Part shown: one piece after another, positions 33,831-42,919 of the stretch
Numbering within the stretch: the first letter of the stretch is position 1
How the letters are laid out: every line of letters starts with the position of its first letter
Source: a virus
Direction: 5' to 3' (one strand)
Length of the DNA stretch: 64,000 bases
IMG/VR virus record: IMGVR_UViG_3300045303_000152
Location: 1 to 64,000 of that record
Program-made: the position numbers and the translations under genes
Notes under the pieces: model-generated
Told to the model about the DNA's origin: nothing
What the model saw: the letters and a program-made list of their open reading frames with translations, nothing else
Databases searched by the model: none

Positions 33831-34478
33831 CTACCATCTAAAGAAATAATCGTGACCGTTTTGCACGCCAGTACACGTCATGCCAAGGTCCGTGAGAAAG
33901 CCAATCGCCCGCTTCATCTTGTCGAGCTTCTCTTCAACGATCACAAAAGGCTTGCAGCGCATGATTGTTTCGCGCGCACCAAGCAGGCCCGCGTACTCAT
34001 GCCCTTCCAAATCCAGCTTCAGTAAATCGAGCTGGTCGAGCTTGAGGCTATCGACCGCCATGCATGGAAAGTGCTTAGGCTCGCCCCGCGACTTGGTGTG
34101 TGGGTGAGCTGCCCATCCAACTGCCCGTGGCGTCATGGCAAGCTGACCGGCCTTATCACTAAGCGCCAACCTGTACAGATCGAGGGCTCGATCAGACCCG
34201 CGCTCAGGGCCGTACACCTCAGTATTCTTTTCCAGGCAGGCAAAAATGTGCGGTATTGGTTCGAAGGCAATTACCCGCTTGAAGTAGCGGGCCAGATGAA
34301 TAGTCCAAATGCCGACGCATGCCCCGCCATCTATTGCAACGTTCAGCCGACTACCGCAAGCCTGCACGACTTGCTGGATATCATCGTATTGGTAGCTGGG
34401 CAGCCCATTGATAAATGGGCCTTCGAGCCAACGAGTCTTAATCTCATCAGGACTCCACACACCGTTTACGTGCTTCAT
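33831..34478 (-). CDS. FkbM-family methyltransferase, second copy
   Basis: 215 residues. Motif I AIDGGACVGIWTIHLARYFK, the VIAFEPIP strand and LDLLKLDLEGHEYAGLLGAR are collinear with the 11928-12578 gene, as are the VGWAAH and ETIMRCKPFVIVEE segments. The two copies are clearly paralogues but well diverged. Its place within the head operon, between connector and protease genes, is odd for a glycan-modifying enzyme and suggests that the substrate could be a virion component. Confidence 0.8.
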   Translation of the reverse strand: MKHVNGVWSPDEIKTRWLEGPFINGLPSYQYDDIQQVVQACGSRLNVAIDGGACVGIWTIHLARYFKRVIAFEPIPHIFACLEKNTEVYGPERGSDRALDLYRLALSDKAGQLAMTPRAVGWAAHPHTKSRGEPKHFPCMAVDSLKLDQLDLLKLDLEGHEYAGLLGARETIMRCKPFVIVEEKLDKMKRAIGFLTDLGMTCTGVQNGHDYFFRW

Positions 34479-34481
34479 TTA

Positions 34482-34856
34482 TCATTCTTCCGGTGCAACG
34501 TACTTAGGAACATCGGGTAACGGTACGTTCTGACCCGAAAGTGCGTGTGTGCTATCCTCACAAAACTTAATAATTCCATTGTGGATGAAATAGTGACACA
34601 CTATCGACTTGCCGCACATCTGGTAATCTATCTTTATTGATGGACCAAAGGTCGGTTGTAGCATGTTGCCATCAAATGTCCACTTAGCGCCGTTAGTAAA
34701 CGGATGTTCTACTGCGATTGCATGCATCTCCTCACAGCCAGGGCACCAATGCATCCAGCCTGCATCGGCATGCTCGGCACCCTCAGTATTAACACAGCCA
34801 TCCTTACCTACCTTCGTACAGTAGGTATAGCGCCGGAGTTTTATAGCTTTTGCCAT
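34482..34856 (-). CDS. DUF6527-like small protein
   Basis: 124 residues. WMHWCPGCEEMHAIAV gives a CxxC pair, followed by WTFDGNMLQPTFGPSIKI and CHYFIHNGIIKFCEDSTHAL, the conserved order of a widespread phage family placed in structural operons. Probable zinc site; function unknown. Confidence 0.7.
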   Translation of the reverse strand: MAKAIKLRRYTYCTKVGKDGCVNTEGAEHADAGWMHWCPGCEEMHAIAVEHPFTNGAKWTFDGNMLQPTFGPSIKIDYQMCGKSIVCHYFIHNGIIKFCEDSTHALSGQNVPLPDVPKYVAPEE

Positions 34857-35438
34857 TTAGATACCGTCGTTGTAGTCGAACTCGTCGTTGGTGACGCTCT
34901 GGGTCTTCCTATCCGTCGTCACGCCGGCACCAAAGGCTTGCCCGATAACTGCTGCTGTAGCGCCGCACATATACTTGCCGACCAGTTCCTGCACAGGTAT
35001 CGGGAAGCGAGCATTCTGATCGTAGTAGTTCTCGAGCCCCGGCCGAAAGTAGGTCAAGCTCACCGAACCCGCCTTGATTATCTGCAACCCTTGGCCGTTA
35101 GGCGTTGTCGTGCTCTGCACGTTGCTGCCAGCCATCAACAGATTGGCAAGCTCGATGCAGCCATCGACAATATCGGTAGGCACGACATTGTCCTCTACAC
35201 CGTCTATACCTGTATCAGTGCGCGGCCACTGCAATGCTTGGCCGCTAGTCATAGTCTTCTCACCTACCCAGCACTGCCTATCCATCGTGCGGGTAGCCGT
35301 AATCAATGCTTGTGCCTTCTGAGTTTCAGTCGCCGCTGCCCATGCCGTGGCGCTGAGCATGCCAGCAAGATACATATCAGCATCGCCAACACTTGCGTAA
35401 ACGTCGTACAGAGTGGAGTCAATCGCAACTACAGTCAT
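34857..35438 (-). CDS. Head-tail connector/adaptor (gp6-like, DnaT-like annotation)
   Basis: 193 residues. DADMYLAGMLSATAWAAATE followed by QKAQALITATRTMDRQCWVG and the LQWPRTD motif are characteristic of the connector ring proteins often labelled DnaT-like in phages. Lies directly downstream of the portal gene, fitting an adaptor that docks under the portal. Confidence 0.75.
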   Translation of the reverse strand: MTVVAIDSTLYDVYASVGDADMYLAGMLSATAWAAATETQKAQALITATRTMDRQCWVGEKTMTSGQALQWPRTDTGIDGVEDNVVPTDIVDGCIELANLLMAGSNVQSTTTPNGQGLQIIKAGSVSLTYFRPGLENYYDQNARFPIPVQELVGKYMCGATAAVIGQAFGAGVTTDRKTQSVTNDEFDYNDGI

Positions 35439-35450
35439 GCGTACCCCCGA

Positions 35451-36992
35451 TTATTTGCTAGCCGCTGTGTTACGCGGCAGCCGTTGCATTTCTGGACTTT
35501 GCTTTGGATTACCCTGCGCATCTACCTCACCTGTACCGGGCGTGTGTGGATCAACGCTGTTAGCTGGTGGCAACACCTTGGGCAATGGTGCCGGCGGCTG
35601 GTTTGGGTCGTTAGGATCAGCCGTCAACACCTCTTGCTCGGGTTGAAACTTGGTACGGCTGACGCCGAGCATGTCGCGCACGTCATTGACGACGGGATCA
35701 TCCGGCGCGAGCGTTGCACCACTCTGGCTCAAGCGGGCAAGCGTCGTGGCAACCTCGACAACGTCCTTCGGGGCTATGTTCTCAGCTACGAGGTGAGGCC
35801 TAAGCCTATCATCAAAGCCGTTAAGCGCCCACAATGGAGTAATGATATCATGTTGCATAGCAGCTACGATGGTACGGAGCACGCTGTTGGCAATCAGATA
35901 GACATTTTGCGACTTATCTGAAGCCACGGCCTTTGCACCGCCAGCCGTACCGCCCCCGAGCATGAGATGCTCGATGCCCATGATGCGCGCCATTTCACGT
36001 TGGATGCGATCAATCGCAGCGCTGATCTCGCTCAGGCCCAAGGCTGGGCCGCTCAGCAGGTCCAAACTCCACTGCTTTTCGCTAGAAACTACCGGGCCGC
36101 CAGCCGTGATGGTCGTAAAAGTCTGGCTATCCAACAGCAGGCCGGTATCCGACTGCTTGACCTGGGTTTGGACCATATCGACCATACCCTGGACCAACCG
36201 TGCGCCTTCCTCAGCCGTCATGTTGCCGGCCTTAACCGCCTGATTGATGGCCGACAACGGCGCCCGACCTACGGGAATACCACGCAAATCCCGCTCATAG
36301 GCCCGCACCTCAAGCTCAAGAAAGCGTCGCAGCCGCGAGTATGGCTCGACCAAATGCCGAAAGACCCCCAAACCCTCGGGGCTATCGGTGAGGTTATCTT
36401 CCTTCATATAAACCAGCTTGCTTCTAGGCAAGCCTAGCAATGCATTGTTCTGTGGATTGCGCTGAAAGCAGCCCAGCACGTGGCCAACCTCATCCACCGC
36501 CCATTGCTCGATGGTATGCTGTGGCCGCACCTCAATGTCAGAAATGCCGATCAGCCCGTCGATTGACCGATGCTCGGCAGTCCACTCTTGAACGCTAAAG
36601 CCATGAAAGCGAAACATGCCGGCCTGTCGCACGATGTTAGGCCAGGGAGTATGCGTATTGGCCAGCACATCGTTCACGAAGTCAGCCATATCCTTCGCTT
36701 CACTACTAGCGTCGGCAGGCTGGGCCGTCCATTTGGGGTTTGAAATCAGGTTGAGGAAATAGTGAACGCCGGCCGCTACCACGCTGGCGTTTACGGCTAG
36801 CTCGCTCGAGAGTATCCAGCGCTGCCGGCCATGCCACTGTGACGAGGCATCCTTATTCTGAATGTAGCCGCCCCAAGTGGCAGTACCAGTAGAACCCTGA
36901 GTTTGGTAAGGCGTTGGTAGAGGAAGTTGCGGTGCGCCCCAGAGGCTTCGACCCCACTTCCTGAGTTGATCTATGCTTAGTGGATTTGCCAT
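35451..36992 (-). CDS. Portal protein (DUF935/Mu gp29-like)
   Basis: 513 residues from ATG 36992, with GAGGGG about nine bases upstream (a TTG six codons earlier is less likely). SSELAVNASVVAAGVHYFLN, FRFHGFSVQEWTAE, a KLVYMKEDN strand and the RFLELEVRAYERDLRGIPVG helix match the portal clade that accompanies Mu F-type minor head proteins. Forms the dodecameric DNA gate. C-terminal ~60 residues are P/N-rich. Confidence 0.8.
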   Translation of the reverse strand: MANPLSIDQLRKWGRSLWGAPQLPLPTPYQTQGSTGTATWGGYIQNKDASSQWHGRQRWILSSELAVNASVVAAGVHYFLNLISNPKWTAQPADASSEAKDMADFVNDVLANTHTPWPNIVRQAGMFRFHGFSVQEWTAEHRSIDGLIGISDIEVRPQHTIEQWAVDEVGHVLGCFQRNPQNNALLGLPRSKLVYMKEDNLTDSPEGLGVFRHLVEPYSRLRRFLELEVRAYERDLRGIPVGRAPLSAINQAVKAGNMTAEEGARLVQGMVDMVQTQVKQSDTGLLLDSQTFTTITAGGPVVSSEKQWSLDLLSGPALGLSEISAAIDRIQREMARIMGIEHLMLGGGTAGGAKAVASDKSQNVYLIANSVLRTIVAAMQHDIITPLWALNGFDDRLRPHLVAENIAPKDVVEVATTLARLSQSGATLAPDDPVVNDVRDMLGVSRTKFQPEQEVLTADPNDPNQPPAPLPKVLPPANSVDPHTPGTGEVDAQGNPKQSPEMQRLPRNTAASK

Positions 36993-37071
36993 CCGTCCGT
37001 GACCCCTCAAGAGCGCCCAAAGTTTATTTTGTGCGCCAGACTAGCATAAAGCTGTCTCGCGAACAACCTGC

Positions 37072-38913
37072 CTAAGCCCTGATAATCATTGGAGCAACAA
37101 ACGTGGAATTAGAAGCCATCATATCGGTTGGCACTGGCCAGCTCGCTATGACCACGGCTTCTGCAAGGTTAGGTGACTGTCGATCATGCTCGGCCTTTAC
37201 AATCATGAGCTTCATCTTGGCCGATTTAGCCGTCGTCGCCTGCACTTGGCACAGCTCGTCACGCAGCTTGTGAAGCAAACCAATCTCAATGCTCTTAGTC
37301 TCAATGCAAATCATCTCCTTAACGTCAAACTTCTCACCGTTGACCACCGCGCGCCACGTATTATAGAATAGCCTGCCTACGTGGGTCCACGCCTGCGCCT
37401 TCATGTTCGCGTAGTAGTCCTTATTCATCATGGACTTTTCGTCGTTAGGCACAATCCGCCCAAAGGGATTAAGTGGGGTAGCACCTGCATTCCATGGCAC
37501 AAGAGTGAGCGAAGCTGGAAACAGATTGTCGTCGGCTAGCCTGAAACACTCGGCCTTGACGCCGGCGCCGACGCCTAGACAATCGTAGTTCAACGTGCAA
37601 GGCAAAAACGACTGGCACAAGCCAACGGCCATTCTTGCAGTTATGGCAGTGTCGCGAACGGCCCACGTGTTCAACGCCTTTACGGTCTGAGCCATCTTGA
37701 TCGCGCAGGCGTTGGCAGCTTCGCCACCATCGGCAACGTCTAGCCCGCCGTAAGTGTCGCCATCATCCATCGTGATGCCTAATTTCTCATTGGCATTGCA
37801 GGCGGCCTCAAACCACTCCTGCTTGATGATGGCGCCTTGGGTCACGGCAGCGTAATCGCGACCGATCTCGCGCGCGTACACGTGGCCGAGCCCTTTATCC
37901 TCAAACATTTTCTTGCGCTTGGCCGCCCACTCGGCGTTCTTTTCAGGGTGATCGCGCCAGTCGAGCAAAAACACATTGGCGCGCTCGGTCTGTATCTTTT
38001 TGCCGGGCGCCCACTCTATCCCAGCCTGCCGAGTTCGATGGAAAACAGTACCAGGAGCACTAACGCTGCTAATGTCAATGCGCACACGAGTATTTTCACT
38101 GAGCGAGCCTTCCACTGCATCGGGGCGCTCCAAGTAGGCTGCCTCGTCAACGAAGTACACCCTGGTTCTACCACCTCGCCCGATGTTGTCGCCAATCTCA
38201 CCGACAATCGACGAGCCGTTGTCGGGGTTGACGACCCGCTTGAACATCAGGTTCTCGTCTTTGAACTTCTTGGGCTTGAATATCGGCGGCATGCCGCGAA
38301 TGACCATACGCACTTTCTCAAAAATGCTGCTGGCATCGCCAAGCCGGTCGAGCTTCTCGCTGTTTGCCGAGCCCCACCCGATGGCCGAGCCCGGTATGAA
38401 CTTCCACATCCAAACCGAGTAGCCCACGCCGCACCACGTCGCGCCCATATCACGCGACTTTTCTACAAGCCCGGTGCCTTCCTCGACCACGCAGGCATGA
38501 AAAAACTGTATCAGCTCCTCTTGCCGCTTGAACAGCACGAAGGGAAATCGCGTCGGCAGGCCCCGGCCGGCGTTGCGGGGCTCATAAATATCTACCCAAT
38601 GGCACACAAACCTGACGGGATCATTGATGTACAAGCTTTCGATCATACTTGGATCGTCGTTAAACTTGCTCATCATCCGATGGCGCCAACGCTGCACCAT
38701 CACGTAATCGCGTGTGGGCCATTCCTCATGCGTCAAGGCATGAGGCTCAGGCGGATCGACCTGATTTGGTATTTTGCCGTCACGAAAGTTCATCTCATCT
38801 CTAATTTCGGCCAGCACGGCCTCCAGCAACACAGGATCAGCCTTGCCCAAAAAGTCGTCTTCGACTTGGGCGGTGTTATCTACTGTATTGCCCTTTAGCT
38901 TCTTACGTGCCAT
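37072..38913 (-). CDS. terL: Terminase large subunit
   Basis: 613 residues. ATPase: adenine/Walker A-like GLVEKSRDMGAT (~149-159) and Walker B VYFVDEAAYLE (~252-262). Nuclease: YGGLDVADGGEA with the first metal Asp near 392, a second Asp in LNYDCLGVGAG, and the final DRQSPNLAEAVVIA helix. ATG 38913 has GAGGAAAG upstream and overlaps the small subunit stop by 11 bases. Packages DNA into the prohead. Confidence 0.92.
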   Translation of the reverse strand: MARKKLKGNTVDNTAQVEDDFLGKADPVLLEAVLAEIRDEMNFRDGKIPNQVDPPEPHALTHEEWPTRDYVMVQRWRHRMMSKFNDDPSMIESLYINDPVRFVCHWVDIYEPRNAGRGLPTRFPFVLFKRQEELIQFFHACVVEEGTGLVEKSRDMGATWCGVGYSVWMWKFIPGSAIGWGSANSEKLDRLGDASSIFEKVRMVIRGMPPIFKPKKFKDENLMFKRVVNPDNGSSIVGEIGDNIGRGGRTRVYFVDEAAYLERPDAVEGSLSENTRVRIDISSVSAPGTVFHRTRQAGIEWAPGKKIQTERANVFLLDWRDHPEKNAEWAAKRKKMFEDKGLGHVYAREIGRDYAAVTQGAIIKQEWFEAACNANEKLGITMDDGDTYGGLDVADGGEAANACAIKMAQTVKALNTWAVRDTAITARMAVGLCQSFLPCTLNYDCLGVGAGVKAECFRLADDNLFPASLTLVPWNAGATPLNPFGRIVPNDEKSMMNKDYYANMKAQAWTHVGRLFYNTWRAVVNGEKFDVKEMICIETKSIEIGLLHKLRDELCQVQATTAKSAKMKLMIVKAEHDRQSPNLAEAVVIASWPVPTDMMASNSTFVAPMIIRA

Positions 38914-39667
38914 CACTTTCCTCGGGCTGCTTTACCAACTCAATCTCTTCAGCCTCGACCGCGTCCAACCTTCTCAAGCTTTGGTTAGGCGTTAAGGCTG
39001 CCTGCAATACCTGCATCAGCTTGCGGAGTTGATCGGTACTCATACCGCGAATATCGCTGATGTTGATTTGGCCGGGAACATTAGGGTTCTTAGCGGAGTC
39101 AGGATCACGCCCCCATAGCTCGGGATTGCGGTTAATCATCCAGAACTTAGCTGCGTTGAAGTTGCGTGGTACTTGCTCCTTATACCTGATGATCTTATGC
39201 CCCTCACCCTCCTGATTAAATATCTTGACTGCGGGTATCTCATAACCGACAGCCATCTCGTACATGCTGCGCATGACGTTGGCATCGACAAGGCTGGCCT
39301 GCCGACTTATGACGAGAGCTTGAGCAAACTCGGGGTAGCAGGTCTTCCACATGCGCAATACGGGCAACGTGGTTTTGAAGTACGTCACCAATTCCTTTTC
39401 CGTCGCGCCGTTGAGTACCTGAGCAGCAGCTTGCTGAGGATAATCCTCCTGATACTCGTGAAACAGCCGATTAAAACGACCGTTGCCGAAGTTCTGACGA
39501 ATGGCGCCTTCAGGTTTCGGCTTGGCAATGCGCTTGCCTACCTGCTCGATAGGAATTTCCTCAGGCTCGACTAATCGCTCGAAGCTGTCGTGAGCTCCGT
39601 TAAGTTTGGCCGGTAACAGACGCTTGCGCGGTAGCGGCTTTGCCTTGGGCTTTTTCTCTCGCGGCAT
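38903..39667 (-). CDS. terS: Terminase small subunit-like protein
   Basis: 254 residues from MPREKK; GAGGAG eight bases upstream sets the start. A basic N-terminus is followed by an HTH-like stretch with GATEKELVTYFKTTLPVLRM and WKTCYPEFAQAL, the usual TerS recognition pattern, then NAAKFWMINRNPELWGRD as in phage TerS/DUF families. Overlaps TerL at one end and the RepA-like gene at the other. Confidence 0.75.
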   Translation of the reverse strand: MPREKKPKAKPLPRKRLLPAKLNGAHDSFERLVEPEEIPIEQVGKRIAKPKPEGAIRQNFGNGRFNRLFHEYQEDYPQQAAAQVLNGATEKELVTYFKTTLPVLRMWKTCYPEFAQALVISRQASLVDANVMRSMYEMAVGYEIPAVKIFNQEGEGHKIIRYKEQVPRNFNAAKFWMINRNPELWGRDPDSAKNPNVPGQINISDIRGMSTDQLRKLMQVLQAALTPNQSLRRLDAVEAEEIELVKQPEESDGT

Positions 39668-40619
39668 TAAACATTCTCCTCGCACGTTCTACTGAAGCCA
39701 AACCCCCACTACCCGGCCGGCAAACCACCGTGCTCATGTATGGGCTAGGTTTCCACCTCCGCTGCCCCTCAAGCTTGGTGTGCGGAAACCTACTGTAATC
39801 GAAATACCCCCTATGCTTCTTGTACCATCGCTTGACTAGAATAAATGTTTCCAACGGGCACCAAGGCAATGTACCTAATGCCTTGCGGTTGCCGCTGACT
39901 ATGAAAAAGAAGTCGTTGATATGAAACTTCTCCTCTGTACCCCTGTACATCGTGTAGAGCACGATGTTTTGCGCCGTACCGTACTGTGGCAACGGCAGCG
40001 GTACGACCTTCTTGCTCTGTTTGCACAATTCGAGCCATTTGGGATGTATCGTTATCTCAAACGAGGCGTAGGGGGTCTTCGCGTGGTGCTTGCTTATGTT
40101 AGGTGTCAGCTTCAGTTGTGCAATAGGGGGCGGCAAATCTAGGTCTGGCCACGTCACGGCGAGCTGCTGCCACAGCCTTATCCCGTCCCACAACGCCTTA
40201 TGGTAGACAACATGGGTTACGTTCATTTGCTTGAAGATGTTACGGTACATCTCCGCGTAGGTGCGAAAGCGAACCGGGTTGCCGTAGTAAGTAGCCTCTC
40301 TAATCAAGCCAAACAGAATGGTCATGTCCATGCCGGTCGGTATGCGCGGCTCGATGCGAATTCTGGGTGGCTTACCAGCACCGAGTAGGTCAGGGCACTT
40401 AGGCATCCAATGCATGATGACCTCTTTCTTCCAGTTGCTGGGCTCAACGCCCGCACTGCCTGGAAGTGTCACCTCGTACTTGGCTCCGGGCTTTTTACCG
40501 TATCGCCAAGTCCTTTCAACACGGCAATCCCGAGCCAGCGGTTGCGCCATTAGCTGACGAAACAGATGTACTCGGTTTTTCTTGTCACCATTCTTGAGGT
40601 TGTACTTGGGTTTGTCCAT
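39600..40619 (-). CDS. RepA-like replication initiator candidate
   Basis: 339 residues. Two winged-helix-like halves can be traced: GMDMTILFGLIREATYYGNP then FRTYAEMYRNIFKQM and LWDGIRLWQQLAVTW; and HPKWLELCKQSKKVVPLPLP, NIVLYTMYRG, then a final domain. The VPLPL + LYT order resembles plasmid RepA-type initiators. Its last 22 codons overlap terS in another phase. Family call is tentative; a DNA-binding structural-operon protein is the alternative. Confidence 0.5.
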   Translation of the reverse strand: MDKPKYNLKNGDKKNRVHLFRQLMAQPLARDCRVERTWRYGKKPGAKYEVTLPGSAGVEPSNWKKEVIMHWMPKCPDLLGAGKPPRIRIEPRIPTGMDMTILFGLIREATYYGNPVRFRTYAEMYRNIFKQMNVTHVVYHKALWDGIRLWQQLAVTWPDLDLPPPIAQLKLTPNISKHHAKTPYASFEITIHPKWLELCKQSKKVVPLPLPQYGTAQNIVLYTMYRGTEEKFHINDFFFIVSGNRKALGTLPWCPLETFILVKRWYKKHRGYFDYSRFPHTKLEGQRRWKPSPYMSTVVCRPGSGGLASVERARRMFNAAREKAQGKAATAQASVTGQT

Positions 40620-40623
40620 TGGC

Positions 40624-40995
40624 TCACACGACTAGCTGCATGAAGGCGACAACGTTGATAGGTCTCGACCCCCGACTGTATGCAACCAACCCCTGCCAGT
40701 ATCTAAACCTTGCCCCAAGTTGCTTCTGCGCGATCTTGCGCATGCTATAGCCCGTATTCCACACATCATCCACAACCAGCACTGTATTGGCTTTGGGCGT
40801 GATGTGTGGCTTGAGTAATTCTGCCAGGATTAACCCGCCCTTTGGCACACCGATCACCTTGCCAAAGGGTTGCAGCTTGGGAAGGCACGCCTCGACTATA
40901 ACCTTCCACTCAGGCGCGAGCATGTAATCACACTCGATCTTGAAGGGTACGGGAAAACCCGCTGCCCCAATGAACTCGCCCGGCACAAGCAACAT
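40624..40995 (-). CDS. Type I phosphoribosyltransferase-like protein
   Basis: 123 residues from ATG 40995, GGAG seven bases upstream. VLVVDDVWNTGYSM is the PRPP-binding loop (hydrophobic strand, DD, TG, S/M), preceded by GVPKGGLILAELL. Shorter than typical enzymes (about 170-210), so a minimal or regulatory member. First gene of the late minus operon. Could belong to nucleotide salvage or nucleoside-modification; the base is unknown. Confidence 0.7.
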   Translation of the reverse strand: MLLVPGEFIGAAGFPVPFKIECDYMLAPEWKVIVEACLPKLQPFGKVIGVPKGGLILAELLKPHITPKANTVLVVDDVWNTGYSMRKIAQKQLGARFRYWQGLVAYSRGSRPINVVAFMQLVV

Positions 40996-41029
40996 CGGCA
41001 CTCTCCACCCTTCCTATACGTTGACGTAG

Positions 41030-41059
41030 TCTATACCACCAAACGATAACTTTAGGCAA
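41030..41059 (-). promoter_or_regulatory. Possible promoter of the late minus-strand operon
   Basis: On the minus strand TTGCCT (41059-41054), 18-base spacer, TATAGA (41035-41030), 35 bases before the first gene. The 200-base gap 40996-41199 separates divergent operons, so promoters in both directions are expected; a TTGACT at 41122-41127 may belong to the plus-strand one. Confidence 0.4.
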
Positions 41060-41199
41060 GTTAACCCAAGTCAAGTCGGTCAACGGAAATTAGAAGGTCT
41101 GTGATAGTTCACCACAATGAGTTGACTAATTGCCCCTAACTTGCAATACCTCAATACGATTTAGTCACGTCATTTAGTTTTAGGAGGCTCTGGGGCATC

Positions 41200-41769
41200 A
41201 TGAGAACTAGACGTGCAAGCCAATCAGCCGAAATTGAAACTATGACCTCCATCGAAGTACGAGGCATTGCATTACGCGAGTACTTAGAGCATATAATAGA
41301 GGAACGAGATAGACTCTACCATACACGGTTCGAAGCTTCCGCTATCGCTGTCAATGCCGCGCTGGCTGCACAAGAGAAGGCTGTAGCCGCAGCATTCTTA
41401 GCTTCAGAAAGAGCTATTAGCAAAGCTGAAGAAGCTCAGAAAGATTATAATGTGCGATCTAATGAATTTCGTGGACAACTTGATGATCAAGCTAAGGGAC
41501 TAATGCCTCGTATTGAGACTATGGGCATGTTCAAATCAATGGATGAGAAGCTTGAGGCTATGCGACGATTTTTTGAGAGCCGGCTCGAAAGCCAACGACT
41601 TTCATTTGAGAAAAGCACTGAGACTCAAGCAAAAGAGATAGCAAGCCTGCGTGAGTCTCGAAGCGAAATACAAGGTATCCGAATTAGTAGTCGTGAGACC
41701 TTAAGCTACGCGTTTGCTCTTATAGGTGTAGCTATAGCTGGAGTTACGTTATTATTGAAGTTCCACTAA
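41200..41769 (+). CDS. Coiled-coil protein with C-terminal membrane anchor
   Basis: 189 residues. Almost wholly helical and charged with A/E/K heptads (~20-160), then a final hydrophobic segment (LSYAFALIGVAIAGVTLLLK). Tail-anchored topology with the long coil presumably in the cytoplasm. AGGAGG lies 12 bases before the ATG. First gene of the right plus arm. Related layouts are common in phages without known function. Confidence 0.7.
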   Translation: MRTRRASQSAEIETMTSIEVRGIALREYLEHIIEERDRLYHTRFEASAIAVNAALAAQEKAVAAAFLASERAISKAEEAQKDYNVRSNEFRGQLDDQAKGLMPRIETMGMFKSMDEKLEAMRRFFESRLESQRLSFEKSTETQAKEIASLRESRSEIQGIRISSRETLSYAFALIGVAIAGVTLLLKFH

Positions 41770-41789
41770 AGTTCAATTTTGAACTTTAG
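41766..41789. repeat. GTTCAA palindrome, copy 1
   Basis: Arms of 11 bases (CTAAAGTTCAA and TTGAACTTTAG) around TT, starting at the stop codon of the preceding gene. Same core at 54476-54493 and 60714-60727. Could be an operator or a bidirectional terminator stem. Confidence 0.7.
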
Positions 41790-41889
41790 GTCCAGCCAAA
41801 CGTTGGTATGTTCAAGGGCACAAACCCCCGACAACATACCACTTGCACTCGGCAAGCTGCCGGGCGTGCTGGTATAGAAGAGATGTGAG

Positions 41890-42198
41890 ATGACAAAACT
41901 CTATAAGTGGCAATCGACTATCATGGATGAACAAGGCTTGCCGTTGAAAGGCGTTATTGTTCAAATTCGCCACGAGATGCCAGATTTACACTACCCCTTA
42001 GCTTGTCTCTATGCTGACCAAGCCGGCAACCACCTGCTCGGCAATCCAATTATCTCAGGCGACAAGGGTGAGGTCTCTTTCTTCGTAGTAAGGGGCGCGT
42101 ATCGAGTAGTTGCGACTATCGGCACCCGGATCCAACGAATATGGCGTTACGTCGGCATCGGTTTGATAACCGAACTAACCAAGGACAACGGAGAGTGA
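41890..42198 (+). CDS. Free-standing tail-spike N-terminal domain homologue
   Basis: 102 residues that align end to end with residues ~5-90 of the tail spike at 15025-18378: shared Y-x-WQ-x-TI-x-x-E-x-G, the PLAxxYxDxAG block, NP, GAYxxVA and WRYVxIG. This spike part is expected to fix the spike to the tail. A separate copy could cap or compete for attachment sites, or serve another virion position. Confidence 0.75.
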   Translation: MTKLYKWQSTIMDEQGLPLKGVIVQIRHEMPDLHYPLACLYADQAGNHLLGNPIISGDKGEVSFFVVRGAYRVVATIGTRIQRIWRYVGIGLITELTKDNGE

Positions 42199-42200
42199 CC

Positions 42201-42416
42201 ATGTTTACCAGAAGCCAAGCCAATGAAACAGCAAGTGCAATCATGTCGAGAAATACTACCTTCAAGGTGCTCGCTATCGTAGCGGTCAGCTGGACTCTCG
42301 GGCATCTATGGTCGAGCGTTAACCTGCTGGATAGGCGCGTAGCAACACTAGAAGCCGCCACCTCGACGTTGCAGCAATTGCAATTAGAACGGCAAAGGCA
42401 AAGCGATGCGCGTTAG
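42201..42416 (+). CDS. Small membrane protein with short coiled coil
   Basis: 71 residues. GAGAGTGACC before ATG 42201. One membrane segment (FKVLAIVAVSWTLGHLW, ~21-38) then heptad-rich LLDRRVATLEAATSTLQQLQ. Same head-membrane-coil layout as the products at 45 and 5355. Confidence 0.65.
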   Translation: MFTRSQANETASAIMSRNTTFKVLAIVAVSWTLGHLWSSVNLLDRRVATLEAATSTLQQLQLERQRQSDAR

Positions 42417-42594
42417 AACCTACCGCAAGCAACAAAAGCGTAAGCGAGTAGTGCAAACTCGCTTGCTGCACTATTGGTGGATTATTGAAGATCCGGCTAT
42501 AATAGGCTCAGGTACGACTTGCATCAGATGTGGAGAAGTGCGTACGCTCGATAATATTCTATCAATATGCCCCGGCGAACGGTTGGAGAGTTAG
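42406..42594 (+). CDS. Small basic protein with two cysteine pairs
   Basis: 62 residues. Very basic start (MRVRTYRKQQKRKRVVQTR), then HYWWIIEDP and CIRCGEVRTLDNILSICPGE, a zinc-ribbon-like CxxC...C arrangement. Overlaps the preceding gene by 11 bases. Possibly nucleic-acid binding. Confidence 0.55.
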   Translation: MRVRTYRKQQKRKRVVQTRLLHYWWIIEDPAIIGSGTTCIRCGEVRTLDNILSICPGERLES

Positions 42595-42596
42595 CT

Positions 42597-42914
42597 ATGC
42601 ACACCATTCGAGCAGAAGCTACGGAAGCAATCAGCGACTTCGCTAAGCGCATGGTTGTCGAGGCGTACACGCGCAACGACATGGTCTTTGGACTATTCAA
42701 CGAGCACACGTTGATGGCCAAGCCGGGCACCAAGGCTGAGGAAGTTGTGAGCATGTGGGATAGGCTACAATTGCGCGCTGCTATCAAGAACCAGCTAAAA
42801 CAGATGAATGCCCAGCGTCGCGGTCGTGGCATTACGTGGACTACAATGAGCGCCGATTGGTATCAAGAGTATGCTAGGCTGGAAGCACAACTAGCCAAGC
42901 TATCGAAAGGGTGA
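42597..42914 (+). CDS. Helical small protein, unknown function
   Basis: 105 residues from ATG 42597 with GGAGAG upstream. Begins MHTIRAEATEAISDFAKRMV; contains KAEEVVSMWDRLQLRAAIKN and ends in WYQEYARLEAQLAKLSKG. All-helical, charged, cytoplasmic by composition. No family recognised. Confidence 0.6.
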   Translation: MHTIRAEATEAISDFAKRMVVEAYTRNDMVFGLFNEHTLMAKPGTKAEEVVSMWDRLQLRAAIKNQLKQMNAQRRGRGITWTTMSADWYQEYARLEAQLAKLSKG

Positions 42915-42919
42915 CAGAA

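Noticed and set aside
34704-35921. Long open frame (405 codons) antisense to connector and portal
   Set aside because: It crosses three well-supported minus-strand genes and its product is rich in C, H and R as expected for an antisense shadow.
37837-38898. Long open frame antisense to the terminase large subunit
   Set aside because: TerL motifs on the minus strand are unambiguous; the antisense frame is a codon-bias by-product.
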